A stretch of 64,000 nucleotides of DNA from Bufo bufo (Eukaryota > Chordata > Amphibia > Anura > Bufonidae). The stretch lies in assembly GCF_905171765.1 (NCBI RefSeq), contig NC_053393.1:193529921-193593920 (forward strand), in the 5' to 3' direction. Positions 51,611-61,580 of the stretch are shown here, one piece after another. The notes beneath the pieces are model-generated. The model was not told where the DNA came from. It ran no database searches and saw only the letters and a program-made list of their open reading frames with translations. Position 1 is the stretch's first letter. The number at the start of each line of letters is the position of its first letter. The position numbers and the translations under genes were made by a program.

Positions 51611-52072
51611 GCGTGGCTGTGGTAAGCAGGACTTGGTAAGGCCCCTCGAATCTTGGTTCCAGTGTCTTTCGAATGTTTTTTTTCACAAAGACCCAATCTC
51701 CTGGCTGGAGTGAGTGGCTTCTATGGATTTGGCTGAGATCTGGAAGGGAAGAAAACACTTGAAAATGTAGATCAGTCAAGTGTTTACATAAAGTAGTCAC
51801 ATAATCTATTGTGCAGTCATGTTGTAGTGCAAGTTCCTGGGAGAAATAACTTGGGTGCACTGCCAAACAATATCTCAAAAGGAGACAGTTTCTATTTTCC
51901 CCTAGGGGTATGTCTGACACTAGAAAGGGCAATGGGAAGAGTCTCAGGCCAGGATCTTCCAGTTTCCTGTGCCATCTTCAACATCTTTAACTTGAGAGTG
52001 CCATTCATTCTTTCAACTTTTCCGCTGCTTTGTGGTCTGTAAGGGGTGTGAAAAGCCAAGTGTGTCCCTAGT
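51611..52072 (-). pseudogene. endogenous retrovirus integrase C-terminal part
   Basis: The minus strand has the second half of the integrase core (a PQSSGKVERMN-type phrase, about 52010-52030) and the C-terminal block HSLQPGDWVFVKKNIRKTLE followed by PRFEGPYQVLLTT, the GPY-type block of gammaretroviruses. A frame change lies near 51850. The Gypsy insertion cuts it at 51611; the last codons continue at 46021. Its upstream half lies beyond the hAT-like element. Confidence 0.75.
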
Positions 52073-53719
52073 AGTGATGGACTAACATCTACCGAGACGG
52101 TTTGCGAACGCGATCAAATGTTCGCGAACCACAAGTTTGCGGCGGGTCCTATTCATTTTAATGGCAGGCGAACCTGAAAAACCTTCAGCTCATATTTGCA
52201 GCCAATAAATAATTACTAGAAGTGCACAAATAGCCCCACAACATGGACAGTGACATACCAGATGTATTATTCAAATTTGCGATCTCCATTCATTATTTTT
52301 TTCAATGCGAAATATCGGCAATATAATTTTCACGTCCGCGCATGCTCAAATGCACTATACAGTACCCAAATGCACTATAAAGAAAGTATATTGGTATATA
52401 ACACCCCCCTTCAATCAGTTTTTTTGGGGGGCGACTGGTATATCACACCAGTAGAAATTATTTTTTCCAATAACGCTTGTCCCTCTATATACCTGCAGTA
52501 TCGCAGCAGAACCGCACACAACTGCCGCACAATACAAATGCACTATAATATACTTTCTAACATAGAAAGTATATTATAACATTGTACAAGGAAGGCAATC
52601 CATTAGAATATACATAAAGATAAAAAATAACCTTTAATAATGTTACTATGAGGGTCCATTCACACGTCCGTAAGTGTTTTGCGGATCCGCAAAACACGGA
52701 CACGAGCAATGTGCATTCCACAATTTGCGGACCGCACATCACCGGCACTATAATAGAAAATGCCTAATCTTGTCTGCAATTGCGGACAAGAATAGGACAT
52801 GTTCTATTTTTTTGCGGAAACGGAAGCACGGATGCGGAAGTGCGGAACCGCAAATGCGGATGCGGACAGCACATTCCGGCCCCGTTGAAAATAAATGTGT
52901 CTGCACCCGTTCTGCAAAATTGCGGAATGGATGCGGACCCATTTTGCCGATGTGTGAATGGAAAAGATATCCCTCAAAATGAAATTAAATTATTAAAGTT
53001 AAGCAAAAAGCATAGATGTGGTAGGCAATAACAAGTGCTCGGCGGCACTAAATCAGAAACCATATGTCCTACCACAATCCGGGGGGTTCCAGTGCACATC
53101 CATGAATCCGGGAGGGAATACAAAAAACATCTATCCCTAGGCTAAATGATGATGTGGTATTGAAGGACAGGGTGGGCAAAGAACTGTCCCTGATATTGCC
53201 CTACAGGGGGGTGCTATTCTGGCCCTGATAGCCTAACCACAGATCACCCGCCCCCGTAAAGAGCAACCCCGTCCGGAACCTTACCCTATATAAAAATAGC
53301 CCTTGTAAGCCCCTAGCCCTAGATCTATGTGTTTTTGACTCATTATAAAAGTATATTATAAGTATATCGCACCCCTCTGTGTATCACACCTATCGATAGC
53401 ACACCTATACCAGTCCTTAAAGGACTTTTGTGGCCCTATTAGCTAGCGTTTGGTGTCCCTAACAACCTCTCCCTACACTGGCAAAACACTGAATGCAAAA
53501 TGGCGGCCAGGTCAGGTTTATTTATAAGGTAGGGGTATGTCCATGTGCTGAAACGTCTCAGTTGGCTGTCCTGTACCACCTGAAGGATGTGTCATGGGTC
53601 AAAGTTCTTCACAATGTAAAAATATGACGGGTGCGAATATCTCCATATGTTCGGCGAATCGCAAACACGCAAAGTTCGCTGCGAAACGAACGCCGGGCGA
53701 ACCGCAAGGCCATCTCTAG
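52073..53719. mobile_element. hAT-like non-autonomous element
   Basis: An 8-bp direct repeat TCCCTAGT flanks it (52065-52072 and 53720-53727). Removing one copy restores continuous integrase reading, so it is a clean insertion. Its ends are AGTGATGGAC and GGCCATCTCTAG, imperfect inverses around 'gatgg'. An 8-bp duplication is the rule for hAT elements. It contains phrases such as 'gttcgcgaacc' and 'gcgaacctgaaaaacc' but no transposase. A Harbinger-type MITE lies inside. Confidence 0.7.
52652..52961. mobile_element. PIF/Harbinger-type MITE, GGGTCCATTCACA family
   Basis: The left end is 'gggtccattcacacgtccg'; the right end 'gatgtgtgaatgg' has lost its last bases. Inner phrases 'cttgtctgcaattgcggac' and 'aagaataggacatg' match the copies at 3059 and 25085. 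Nested in the hAT-like element, which itself lies in the retrovirus. Confidence 0.65.
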
Positions 53720-54690
53720 TCCCTAGTGCCTTCCAGATTTCTTGTGCTATATCAGCTGTGAACGCAGATCCTTGATCACTTTCTATCACCTTAGGTACCC
53801 CCAAATCTGCAGACTTCATTTAATAACTTTTTTACAGTTATTTTTGCAGTTAGATTTTTCATGGGGTAGGCTTCAGGCTATCCAGAGAACATGACTATGA
53901 CCACTAATATGTATCGAAAACCCTGGGCAGGGGGCATTTGTATGTAGTTAATCTGAATACTTTGGAAAGGATACAAGGGTTTTGGTAGGCACTTCATGGG
54001 GACCTTTTCTAGTTTTCCTGGGTTACATTTGGCACACACCATGCAGCTGTTGACATACTGTGTGGTGAATGTGGAGATGGCCAGGGCCAACCATATCGAA
54101 GAGATAAGATCATTCATGGCTGATTTTCCTAGGTGAGCCCAACAAACTACAGAAGGGTACAGACTTCTGGGCAGACATAGCAGATGATCTTTCCTCCAGA
54201 TTCTATCTTCATCTGGTCCAGCCCCTCTCTGGGCCCATGTTTCAATTTCCTCATCAGATGCTGCTATCTGTCTGTCTTCAAGGATTTCTTTTGTGAGAAA
54301 AAGGCTTTTGGGTATACCCACTCTTCCTCTTTCCACCCTTGGGGGTGCTGATGTCATGATTGCTGTCTTCTTTCTTTCTCTCATCGCTGCTTCCTTGGCT
54401 GCCTTATCCACTTTAGCATTTCCTTGGGTCTCTGGAGTATCCATTTTGGAATGCACCTGAACTTTAAGTATTGCAGCCCTAGTTGGAGGGGCAAGAGATT
54501 CCATTAGTTTTTGGATGGCTTTGGCATTTTTATTGGAGTTCCATTTACTGTAATGAAGTTTCTACTTTTCCATATGGGTCCAAATTCATGGGCAACTCCA
54601 AAAGCATACCAGGAATCTGTGTAGATGTTGGCCGTCTTCCCCTTTGCAATCTTAAATGTCTCAGTTAGTGCAATGAGTTCAGCTTCTTGT
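53720..54690 (-). pseudogene. endogenous retrovirus RNase H end and integrase N-terminal part
   Basis: The minus strand reads an RNase H end (VDKAAKEAAMRERKK, near 54400), then an integrase zinc-binding block (HLGKSAMNDLISSIW, CMVCAKCNPGK) and the first core strand, IQINYIQMPPAQGFRYIL, where the expected catalytic Asp reads Asn. Further on, ESDQGSAFTADIAQEIWKAL (second core Asp) reaches the hAT-like insertion at 53720. A frame change near 53870 and lost sequence separate the two core parts. The integrase could not work as it stands. Confidence 0.75.
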
Positions 54691-55412
54691 GCTTATTTGT
54701 CAGTTGGGAGTGATTGGGCCTGTAGCACAGCACTAGGAGAGGTTACAGCATAGCCAGTATGGTATCTGCCTTGTTCATCATCTGGGGAGGCTAGTGGCGT
54801 TTCTTTAATGTTTGGTAGGGGCTCAGTTTCCTGCTTGATGAGTTCCAAACAGTCGTGTGTGTGTCCAGAGTAAAATTCATAGTTCGAGTAGACTTCGTCG
54901 GTGAACCCCTGAGTGTCTATCCCCCCTTGAGAAAAAGGAAGGAGGGAGGCGGGGTTCAACACATGACATCTAGAAATTGTGACAGAATCAGGTAGAAGTA
55001 ATGAACACTGCATTCTAAGGTGTCTGGCAGCCGAGAGGTGTTTTGGCTGTGTTTGTTGTAGATTTGTAGGGGGCATTCCAGCACCACATCAGAGGTCCAG
55101 AAGGAGATGACAAGTATGGATGGCCCGTATGCAGGAAAGAGTGCCTCTCGCTACCGCATCCAGCCGGGTGGAGTAATACCCTAATGGGCGATTTCGGCCT
55201 CCACGTTGTTGTGTGAGTGCTACTGTGGAGTGGCCCTGTCTTTCCATGACGTATAATCGAAAGGGAATGTCATAATTGGGTAAGCCCAATGCAAGAGAGG
55301 AGGCTGCTGCAAGTTGAAGCTGTTTAAAACATCCTTGTGCCTCTTCTGAAAGGTAGAACGGTGAGTGTGAGATGCAGTTATACAGAAGTTGCATTAATAT
55401 TGAGGCATCCAA
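54691..55412 (-). pseudogene. endogenous retrovirus RT connection and RNase H
   Basis: Minus-strand blocks: MQLLYNCISHSPFYLSEEAQ through YVMERQGHSTVALTQQ and RPLGYYSTRLDAVARG (connection), then HDCLELIKQETEPLP and DDEQGRYHTGYAVTSPSAVL (RNase H). The frame shifts near 55080, and a stop lies near 54692 within the RNase H. Confidence 0.7.
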
Positions 55413-56350
55413 TATCCATGGTTTAAAGTAGGAGATAAGACCCAGAAAGGCCTGAAGATATTTAGTGGTTGTAGGCTGAGGAATGTCTAAAATAGCCTTG
55501 TTTCTTTCTTCAGTCAGGTGTTTTACCCCCTGGCTGGGGCAATGTCTGAGAAAGAAAACTTTGTGTTCTGCACCACTAGACTTTGTCCAGGCTAACTTTG
55601 CACCCTTGTGCTAGGAAGAGAAGTAGAGCCAATGATGCTTCGGAGCAAAGGTGAGAGGTGTCAGCGCATACTAAGAGGTCATCCACATATTGTAGGAGGA
55701 CTACAATTCCATGGCCTTGCCACCATTTGTCCAGGATGGAAGATATGGCTTTGCTAAACTGTGAGGGGCTATTTTGGGCTCCCTGAGGCATCACAGTCCA
55801 GGTGTACTGGGATCCTGCATGTGTGAAAGCAAATAGATACTGACAGTCCGGATGCAGTGAGACAGAGAAGAAGGCATTTGCAAGATCTATGACTGTGAAA
55901 CTGGTAGCCTCAGGAGGTATGGCTGACAGAAGGGTATGGGGTTTGGGACGATTGGGGTTTCCAAGACAGTGGCCTCATTGACAGCCCGTAAATCATGTAC
56001 CATCCTGTAGGTGTCAGGCTGACCTTTCTTGTCCTTCTTCTTCACTGGGAAAAGGGGTGTATTACATGGGCTGGTGGTGGGAACTATGGCTCCCACCTTT
56101 AGGAAGACTTGAATCTGTTTAGTTACTGCATCCATTTGAGCCGCAGACAGAGGGTATTGTGGTTTTCATGGGAGAACTGCCCCAGGCTTAAGGACTACCA
56201 TCACAGGCTGGACCCTTAGTCCCCCTATATCTTGCGGACCGGAGGACCAAAGGGTATCTGGGATTACCTTCAGTATTTCATGAGGGATGGGATGACTAAT
56301 GGTGTCGGTGGTATCTGTATTGTGTACCATCTGCAGGGCTGCTAGCATTA
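55413..56350 (-). pseudogene. endogenous retrovirus reverse transcriptase
   Basis: Minus strand. The N-terminal part is at 56166-56348 (WSSGPQDIGGLRVQPVMVVL) and ends in TGA at 56163-56165. Then come the fingers, MDAVTKQIQVFLKVGAIVPT with PLFPVKKKDKKGQPDTYRMV and HDLRAVNEAT. After a shift near 55890 comes the palm, MMPQGAQNSPSQFSKAI and LLQYVDDLLVCADTS, with the YVDD catalytic motif at 55678-55689. The order and motifs are retroviral. At least one stop and two frame changes. Confidence 0.8.
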
Positions 56351-56378
56351 TAGTCTCTTCAGGCTGGAGGAGAGAGGT

Positions 56379-56765
56379 TTATACCACTGTGCCGTCGGGT
56401 TGGAATTGGATTTTGGCTTGCATCTTCTGTAATAAATCTTCCCCAAGTAAGTTAAGTGGGCAGGTGTTGGACACCACAAACTGGGACAAAACCCCTGCAT
56501 GATCATCATAGCAGAAAGAAACATCCAATGGATTTGTTATCAATTTGCCATCAATACCGACACATTGTACTGTTATAAGATCAAGGAATGAAGGATCAGT
56601 AATCTCATCACGTCGGAGCACACTTCTGGCTGCACCAGTACCCACAAGAAACGTATAGGTGTTGCCTTCTACTTGGAGCTGCACAGTAGGTGCAGCTCCA
56701 CATTGAGGTGGTAACAGGGCCATGGTGTTATCTGCCCTGCTGACGTGTGGATCTGAGTTGCCCAT
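56379..56765 (-). pseudogene. endogenous retrovirus protease, active-site Asp lost
   Basis: The minus-strand frame has VQLQVEGNTYTFLVGTGAAR followed by SVL, then VVSNTCPLNLLGEDLL. The retroviral aspartic protease motif is LVDTGA; here the Asp codon reads Gly (GGT). The frame is otherwise open for 128 codons, and the flap/GEDLL region is recognisable. Confidence 0.8.
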
Positions 56766-56779
56766 GTCCTATGCTGACT

Positions 56780-57500
56780 GCACCCCTCCCCCTGTGTAGT
56801 GGCGGAGGTGGAGGCCATGGGAAGGTACGTGGGCATTCTCTTTTGAAGTGTCAATTTTTACCGCACCCATAACAAACAATTGGGGGTCTGGGGTCCCTTC
56901 CCAGTTGATGGTTCTTCTCCGCCTGCGTACATTATGTGGGATCTGGAGGCTGCTTTGATTCCCTTTGCTACTAGCACGAGAGTTTCCAGATCCACTGCTC
57001 TAAATTCTGGAAATTTTTAGAGCTTTCTGAATATGTGGTTTCAGACGTCAGCAAAAGCACTTGACCATATTTTTTTCTGTACTGCGTCTTGTTTACTGAA
57101 CCCCAGGTCTCTGAACATTTGTTCCATTCTGTTTGCAAATTTCTCTACTGACTCCCCCTTGTCTTGTTTCATGTCTTGGATTTGAATTGCCTGATCGCCC
57201 AGTTTAGCTTTAGCCCGATTCTCTAATAATTCACAGAAGTGTCCTCCAGATTGGTATGTTTTCTGGTACTCGTCATCCCCATGGTTTGGGGCTGGTAGAT
57301 CCTTAGCCATGGTTGGCCAAAATGAATCCCCTGCCTTAATTTGAGTAAGTCCAGACAGGTATCTCCATATGGCAGAATGTGTTTTACAGATTTGTTCTAA
57401 CGCCCTATAGAAGGGCATGGGATGTTGCTCAGGGTCGGGGAGTGAGTTCACCAGATTAGTGGCTTGCGTAGGGTAAAAGTCACATATCTCCCCCACTGGT
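56780..57500 (-). pseudogene. endogenous retrovirus gag: capsid and nucleocapsid
   Basis: The capsid frame 57041-57496 has MGEICDFYPTQATNLVNSLP, YQSGGHFCELLENRAKAKL and KGESVEKFANRMEQMFRDLG. A shift near 57040 follows. Near 56850 the nucleocapsid has a CX2CX4HX4C knuckle (CYGCGKN, stop, HFKREC) with a TGA at the position usually taken by Gly. A single zinc knuckle is typical of class I retroviruses. Confidence 0.75.
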
Positions 57501-58037
57501 TCATTTCAGGGGAGGCTTGGGAGGATGGACCTGTCCATCATTCTATCTCTCTCCCCCTCTCTCTCTCTCTCTCCCACTCTGCATTTCGTGCTCTCTCAGT
57601 TTCTTCCCCCCTCCTTCTGCTTCTTTATGCTGTGTGTCAGGAGGGGGGTTGTCTTTAGAGTATGAATCCGTAGAAGGTTTAGATTCCTCCTCCCCCTGCT
57701 TGTTATTATTCCTCCCGGCCATCATAATGGGCACAGGGAGGGGTGCAGCAGGGTGGGTGATAGGTGCTGTCCGGATTTAACACAGGATACAGGGGGCTTA
57801 TGGGCTTTAGCATTTTCCCTGCAGTCTGACTGACTAAGTTCTCACAGGGCTGTGTTGTCTCCTCAAATGTTAACAGAGGAGGGTCAGGGCAACTTGGAGT
57901 GGTCTGTTCGCCACTTTGTGATGGGGTTGGGCAGGGCAGAGGACCTTTTGTACTGGGGTGTGAGTTTCTACGTGTCGGGGCTGCATCGTCACAGAGGTCC
58001 TCCCACTTCTAAGGGGCTGAGGTCGGGGGGCACCACG
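57501..58037 (-). pseudogene. endogenous retrovirus gag spacer region
   Basis: Lies between the PPPY-bearing N-terminal gag and the capsid. The minus-strand frame 57543-57734 is charged and low complexity (SGRERERGGER, KQGEEESKPS), helped by a CT-rich microsatellite at about 57541-57575. No catalytic domain is expected here. Ended on the 5' side by the Harbinger MITE. Confidence 0.5.
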
Positions 58038-58398
58038 GATAAGGATCCGTTCAGAATGCATCAGTTTGCCTCCGTTCCGCCTCTATTCCGCTCTGGAGGC
58101 GGACACCATAACGCTGCTTGCAGCGTTTTGGTGTCCGCCTGACGATGCAGAGGCAAATGGATACGTCCTGACACACAATGTAAGTCCATGGGGACAGATC
58201 CATTTTCACTGACACAATAGAAAACGGATCCGCTCCCCATGGACTTTCAATGGTGTTCAAGACGGATACGTTTTGGCAATGTTAAAGATAATTCAAACGG
58301 ATCCGTTCTGAATGGATGCATGCGGTTTTATTATCGGTGCGGATCCGTCTGTGCAGATCCATGACGGATCCGCACCAAACGCGAGTGTGAAAGTAGCC
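58038..58398. mobile_element. PIF/Harbinger-type MITE, one end missing
   Basis: Shares 'agaatgcatcagt', 'cgctgcttgcagcgtt' and 'ggtgtccgcctg' with the MITE at 44533-45030 and ends 'cgagtgtgaaagtagcc' followed by TTA. About 100 bp of the left end is missing. Located in retroviral gag. Confidence 0.65.
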
Positions 58399-59465
58399 TT
58401 ACAGGTCCATCCCCTGACCCCCTCAATTTCTGTGGTGGGCGTTGGCCTATGAGGGCGTTGGACAGCCAGGACAGATTTATCTGCGACATTGTAGGGTGGA
58501 GGCTCAAACCCCCCCCCACCGTGTACAGATACACTTTCTGATCTTCATCCCATCTTTTTGCCCCCTGTAGCCCTTAATCGATTTGCAGTCTGCTGCCAAG
58601 CCTGTGTAGCACTCAATAATCGTTCATCAATCAACTTTCCTTTGCACTGTCTCAAAACACGTTTTCACAGTTCAACATTTAGTTCTCCATTTGCATCACA
58701 TCCTGCAATTTTCATTAACCTCTTGTAATTCTTCACATACTTGTTTCCTTCTTCACGGGCTATTCACTGCCTTGCAAAGACTGAGACTGTCCCATCTCAC
58801 TATGATTCAGACAAACCAAACAAACAGACTCGCAGACTCAAATGACGTCCCCCTCCTGACTGAGAAACGAGTCTACCTTTCTCTGGTGAGACCGTGTTCA
58901 AGACTGGCTCTCTACGTCCGGTCTGCCAAGTCCCGGATCCACTATACTCCGCACCTCCCAATACCAAATCAAGCGGATATTTTCTACCACCGTAACACAG
59001 GGTTCCTCCGCACCTCTCTCTGATATCAGATCAGCCGGTCTTTCTTAGTGATCCTATCTCTCAGTGCCTGACGGGTTCTCCACGTCTGGTCTGCAAGTCA
59101 GCACTCCCTGTTCTCCCCAGGAAGTTATGTTATCGCGTTCTCAAGTCAGGAGGAGTACACTACACAGACTACACAATATTACATAGAATTTAACAACAGA
59201 GCAATCCTCTCCTCATTTCTCATGCCGAGGTTCTAGGTGCCATAAATTTCAACATCAGTTGGGTCAACCAAGATGTAACATCGCCCAGCATACTCAACCC
59301 CAGCCACGTGACGAAAACAATGCAACTTAGAGGCAGGCAAGATAAACAAGTTTTCTTACCTTCTTTTTGGGACCGTGGTTCCCCTCCTCCAGTGCGTTCG
59401 TCAAAATACTGGGGTTGTTTTAGGTCGGCTACTGGTGTTATGGGAGGCTGATATTACATTCTTTC
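58399..59465 (-). pseudogene. endogenous retrovirus leader and matrix part of gag
   Basis: The minus strand near 58600-58720 reads KYVKNYKRLMKIAGCDANGE and GKLIDERLLSATQAWQQTAN with stops in between, a plausible matrix region. GFEPPPYN follows at 58485-58510; PPPY (58491-58502) is the late-budding motif seen in many retroviral gags. The remainder to 59465 is the untranslated leader, with no clear frame. Confidence 0.5.
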
Positions 59466-59467
59466 TG

Positions 59468-59485
59468 GCCCCACGTTGGGCACCA
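59468..59485 (-). promoter_or_regulatory. retroviral primer binding site, tRNA-Lys-like
   Basis: On the minus strand TGGTGCCCAACGTGGGGC, four bases after the LTR. It differs by one base from the site complementary to the tRNA-Lys(1,2) 3' end (TGGCGCCC...). It would prime minus-strand DNA synthesis. Confidence 0.7.
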
Positions 59486-59489
59486 AAAA

Positions 59490-59935
59490 TGTTAAAGTCA
59501 CCCCTAAACAGGGCAATTAGGATTTGCTCTGTTGCTCTAAATTAAAATGGTACTTCCTGTATATTTGCATGCACAGAAGAATTCACACTGACTCAGCTAT
59601 GGTCAAAATAATTTCTCAACTTTATTGCGGAACAGCTGACATTATATAGGGTAGCAAATATAGAACAGGAAGAAGTGGGGGTAATGTAGGGTGGCGTATA
59701 TCTTTGCTATTGGTCAAAAGCACTGCATAGATACATATATCTATTTTCTGCCACATCCGTGTGCAGCGAGGAAGTTTAACCCGCCTTGCCAGATGGGTGA
59801 AGTCGTTAGTCTTTGTTTGCTTGAAGCTGCTTGCTTGAGGTGAACAGAAGCTGTAGCCGCATATGGGAGCTATTTTGTCTGTAGAAGCCATTTTCTTCTG
59901 TTCTTTTGAGCAGAAGCTGAGTAAGGGAAACTCAA
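59490..59935 (-). repeat. partial 5' LTR of the endogenous retrovirus
   Basis: On the plus strand it begins TGTTAAAGTC next to the primer binding site. On the minus strand a TATATAA box lies at about 59642-59648 and an AATAAA polyadenylation signal at 59621-59626. The U3 end is not seen; CR1-like LINE sequence takes over near 59936. Confidence 0.65.
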
Positions 59936-61075
59936 TGATATTCACTTCTCTATCAACTGTCACTAGTGGAGTACCTCAGGTGTCAGTATTGGGCCCTATT
60001 ATCTTCAATATATTTATTAATGATCTTGTAGAAGGCTTGCACAGTAAAATAAAAATTTTTGCAGATTACACTAAACTGTGTAAAGTAATTGACACGGAAG
60101 AGGACAGTATACTGCTACAGATGGATCTGGATAGATTGGATGCTTGGGCAGATAAGTGGCAGATGAGTTTTAACATTGACAAATGTAAGGTTATGCACAT
60201 GGGAAGGAATAATGCAAGTCACCCGTACATACTAAATGGTAAAACACTAGGTAACACTGACATGGAAAAGGACCTAGGAATTTGAGTGAACAGCAAACTA
60301 AGCTGTAAAAACCAGTGTCAGGCAGCTGCTGCTAAGGCCAATAAGATAATGGGTTGCATCAAAATGGGCATAGATGCCTGTGATGAGAACATAGTCCTAC
60401 CACTTTACAAATCACTAGTCAGACCACACATGTACAGTTCTGGGCTCCTGTGAACAAGTCAGACATAGCAGAGCTGGAGAGGGTACAGAGGAGGGCAACT
60501 AAAGTAATAACTGGAATTGGGGGACTACAGTTCCCTGAAAGATTATCAACATTAGGGTTATTCACTTTAGAAAAAAGACAACTGAGGGGAGATCTAATTA
60601 CTATGTATAAATATATTAGGGGTCAGTACAGAGATCTCTCCCATCATCTATTTATCCCCAGGACGGTGACTATGACAAGGGGACATCCTCTGAGTCTGGA
60701 GGAAAGAAGGTTTGTACACAAACATAGAAGAGGATTCTTTATGGTAAGAGCAGTGAGACTATGGAACTCTCTGCCTGAGAAGGTGGTGATGGTGAGTTCA
60801 CTAAAAGAGTTCAAGAGGAGCCTGGATGTATTTCTGGAGTGTAATAATATTACAGGCTATAGTTACTAGAGATGGGTCGTTGATCCAGGGAGTTATTCTG
60901 ATTGCCTGATTGGAGTCGGGAAGGAATTTTTTTCCCCTTAAGTGAGGAAAATTGGCTTCTACCTCACAGGTTTTTTTCCCCCTTCCTCTGGATCAACTTG
61001 CAGGATAACAGGCCGAACTGGATGGACAAATGTCTTTTTTCAGCCTTATATACTATGTTACCATGTTACTTAGCC
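59936..61075 (+). pseudogene. CR1-like LINE, 5'-truncated, with altered RT motif
   Basis: Starts within the RT: VTSGVPQVSVLGPIIFNIFI followed by NDLVEGL, then FADYTKLCKVID, where the second catalytic Asp of FADD reads Tyr. Then KWQMSFNIDKCKVMHMGRN, a stop after EKDLGI at about 60283, a broken stretch, and the C-terminus LERVQRRATKVITGIGGLQF, LEKRQLRGDLITMYKYIRG and WNSLPEKVV to 60869. The tail ends 'actatgttaccatgttac'. It abuts or interrupts the retroviral LTR. Confidence 0.85.
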
Positions 61076-61580
61076 TTCCTGGCACCACCTCCCTTCTCTC
61101 AGTGTTAGAGATAGCAGCAGAAAGGAAGAGGTGGTTAGACATGGCAGATCAGAGTGTGGGTGAGGCTGAAAGCTTCCAAGGAGGACAGTGGACACAGACT
61201 GTAGATAGGAAATCCTAAACAAGTGGTCGAATCCCACAAGCTGTTTACAAGTGTGGAGAGAAAGGAGATCACCCATGGCAAACTCTGCAGGAGGCAGAGG
61301 GAATCCTTCATTCCTCAGCATCCATGAATGTCAGGATCTGTAAAAGGGGAAAGCAGTGCAGGAATGAAGCTGTTCTGATACATGAGCTTGTGAAGACAGC
61401 AGTATCCTGGGCACACAAACCTTACATCTAGCCCTCAAATTAGGAGTAGGTTGTAAACTGAACAACAGGGTGTCTGAAAAATAATGAATGAATGAAAGCA
61501 AGATGAAACTAATATATGTAAGGATTGTGTTTTTCATGTGACAGGTTTCCATAGCTTTTAGTTCTGTTCCTGTATCTATG
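61076..61580. other. no recognisable feature
   Basis: No gene or repeat that I can name. It may contain the far end of the retroviral LTR or the flanking sequence; nothing decides this. Confidence 0.35.

Larger units (their letters stand above)
45268..59935 (-). mobile_element. class I-like endogenous retrovirus, multiply interrupted
   Basis: Minus-strand provirus. From right to left: a partial 5' LTR (59490-59935), a primer binding site, gag with a PPPY motif and zinc knuckle, protease, reverse transcriptase (YVDD), RNase H, integrase with a gammaretrovirus-like C-terminal block, and the first part of env, ending at 45268. Insertions within it are a Harbinger MITE (58038-58398), a hAT-like element (52073-53719) and a complete Gypsy element (46022-51610). 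The 3' env and 3' LTR are missing. Every gene carries stops or frameshifts. Confidence 0.8.

Noticed and set aside
57517..57780. Plus-strand open frame rich in Ser and Leu
   Set aside because: It follows from a CT-rich microsatellite in minus-strand gag.
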